Shown: piece by piece, positions 4,417-5,449 of the stretch
Layout: every line of letters starts with the position of its first letter
How positions within the stretch are numbered: the stretch's first letter is position 1
DNA from: JBMOLK01 sp049325575
Lineage (GTDB): Bacteria; Bacillota; Clostridia; Acetivibrionales; Acetivibrionaceae
Assembly: GCA_049325575.1 (NCBI GenBank)
Contig: JBMOLK010000272.1
Span: 1 to 5,449 of the forward strand
Direction: 5' to 3'
DNA length: 5,449 nucleotides
Position numbers and translations under genes: made by a program
Notes under the pieces: model-generated
The model's database searches: none
What the model was told of the DNA's origin: nothing
What the model saw: the letters and a program-made list of their open reading frames with translations, nothing else

Positions 4417-5449
4417 TATCCATTCTCCTTAGTATCCTTTATTTTTCCAGCCAATTCAAGCTCTTCTTCATACGTAGTTATACTTCCGTTGACTTTCTCC
4501 TCAAGCACCTTATCCAAAATGCTTTTAAATAATGGGCCGGGCTTTATACCCAATTCCTTTAAATCCTTACCTGTAATGCTGGTTTTTATACTTCTTAGAC
4601 GGTTGATATAATCTATCACTCTATTTCGTAAAAGCGTGTTGTCATTAAGCAAATATAATACAAACAGTACTTCAATGGACAATCCCTTAAGAGCGTTATA
4701 TATATCAAAACTACTGACTCCAGTATCTCTTAAAAGGTGTGGAAGTGTATTATCCCTTGCATCTATAAGTTTAGATATTTCTTCCCTGTACTCTCTGGTA
4801 AGCCTCATTTTTTCAGATGATGCAAGTGTATTTAAAGCATCCATATTTGAATGAAGGATTAGTATATATAAAAGAATTCTATCAATGTTTTCCATGCTAT
4901 TCAAGCTGTTTTGAAAATCAGTCAGCCATTCATCGCAATTTTTAAAGGTTTTTCTCACGTTTTCGGTGTATTTCACCTCGGGATATATCTTTTCCAGGAT
5001 AGACAGCTCCGACATACGGTCCAAAATGCCCAATATATTTTTCTCCTTAAGCAAAGCAAAAAATTCAAAATTAATGCGCTCCCTGCTCACATCGTTAAGA
5101 ACTCCGGACTGGATTGCATTTACTGCAAATCCAAGGGTTTTATCCTCCATTTTAAAACCATATCTTTGCTCAAATCTTATAGCTCTGAAAATCCTTGTGG
5201 GATCTTCAATAAAGCTTAGGTTATACAGTATTCTTATAAGACCGCTCATAAGATCCTTTCTGCCTCCGTAAAAGTCTACAAGCATACCGAATTCCCTTTT
5301 GTTAAGCTTAATTGCCATACTGTTTACAGTAAAGTCTCTTCTAAATAGGTCATCCTTGATTGATCCCTTTTCTACAACAGGAAGGGCTGCAGGATATTCA
5401 TAATACTCCCTCCTTGCCGTAACTATGTCTATCTTAAAATCATCCTCCA
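4416..5449 (-). CDS. tRNA nucleotidyltransferase / poly(A) polymerase family protein, C-terminal part (5' end outside window)
   Basis: The gene is open to the right edge; 343 residues plus the stop are visible, and the internal ATG at 5318 is not the start. The family is the class II CCA-adding/poly(A) polymerase type, which adds CTP/ATP to RNA 3' ends without a template. Visible residues 8-16 (IVTARREYY), PAALPVVEKGSIKDD (19-33) and RRDFTVNSMA (36-45) belong to the end of the nucleotidyltransferase head. FIEDPTRIFRAIRFEQRYGF follows, holding the EDxxR nucleotide-template motif and the RNA-binding helix, then the SRERINFE block and a helical tail ending TKENG. The catalytic DxD aspartates lie outside the window. 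Whether it adds CCA, CC, A or poly(A) cannot be told from this part. The wording around EDPTRIFRAIRFEQR resembles, from memory, the large DHH-CBS-nucleotidyltransferase proteins, so the complete gene may be far longer than a plain CCA enzyme. No symbol is given for that reason. Confidence 0.9.
   Translation of the reverse strand, partial: EDDFKIDIVTARREYYEYPAALPVVEKGSIKDDLFRRDFTVNSMAIKLNKREFGMLVDFYGGRKDLMSGLIRILYNLSFIEDPTRIFRAIRFEQRYGFKMEDKTLGFAVNAIQSGVLNDVSRERINFEFFALLKEKNILGILDRMSELSILEKIYPEVKYTENVRKTFKNCDEWLTDFQNSLNSMENIDRILLYILILHSNMDALNTLASSEKMRLTREYREEISKLIDARDNTLPHLLRDTGVSSFDIYNALKGLSIEVLFVLYLLNDNTLLRNRVIDYINRLRSIKTSITGKDLKELGIKPGPLFKSILDKVLEEKVNGSITTYEEELELAGKIKDTKENG
4425..4430 (-). 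promoter_or_regulatory. Ribosome binding site for the M50 protease gene
   Basis: AAGGAG on the minus strand lies 8 bases before ATG 4416 and within the last codons of the upstream nucleotidyltransferase gene, supporting tight operon packing. Confidence 0.8.

Noticed and set aside
4911..5271. Overlapping plus-strand open frames of about 100 codons opposite the nucleotidyltransferase gene
   Set aside because: They lie antisense to a well-conserved coding frame, have no recognisable domain and no convincing ribosome binding site; they are shadows of the real gene.
1..5449. A hidden new defence, mobile or CRISPR-like system
   Set aside because: Both strands were read: no direct-repeat arrays, transposase or integrase motifs, terminal repeats or unexplained long frames; nearly all sequence is accounted for by conserved core genes.

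Overview
This is a low-GC window in which every supported gene lies on the minus strand, so transcription runs from high to low coordinates. The genes, their order (CCA/poly(A)-type nucleotidyltransferase, M50 protease, trpS, scpA, scpB, DUF2953 protein, gerW), the AT-rich spacers, the purine-rich Shine-Dalgarno sites and the frequent TTG/GTG starts all point to an endospore-forming Firmicute of the class Clostridia. I would guess the Ruminiclostridium/Acetivibrio side of the class, but that placement is inferred from recalled gene order and protein style, not from a search.

Upstream part (window end down to about 3700): the 3' two thirds of a class II tRNA nucleotidyltransferase/poly(A) polymerase gene enters from the right edge. 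It overlaps by one base (TAATG) an intact gene for a site-2-protease-like M50 membrane metalloprotease. A GC-rich hairpin follows the protease stop.

Middle part (about 3650 to 1120): an AT-rich gap holds a plausible promoter for trpS, scpA and scpB, which are closely packed and end in a strong hairpin with a T-tract. TrpS charges tRNA-Trp, and its C-terminal half carries a four-cysteine motif like the iron-sulfur site of Thermotoga maritima TrpRS. ScpA and ScpB are the kleisin and winged-helix partners of SMC in chromosome condensation and segregation.

Downstream part (about 1100 to 1): a three-helix DUF2953 membrane protein and then the first 104 codons of GerW/YtfJ, a spore protein, which runs off the left edge. 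This pair is a recurrent sporulation-associated neighbourhood in Clostridia.

The window is mostly conserved housekeeping and sporulation DNA. I see no mobile element, CRISPR array, tRNA, rRNA or new multi-gene system. The points worth a second look are the TrpRS cysteine cluster, the lack of a visible promoter between the scpB terminator and the DUF2953 gene, the probable larger size of the truncated nucleotidyltransferase, and several start-codon choices.
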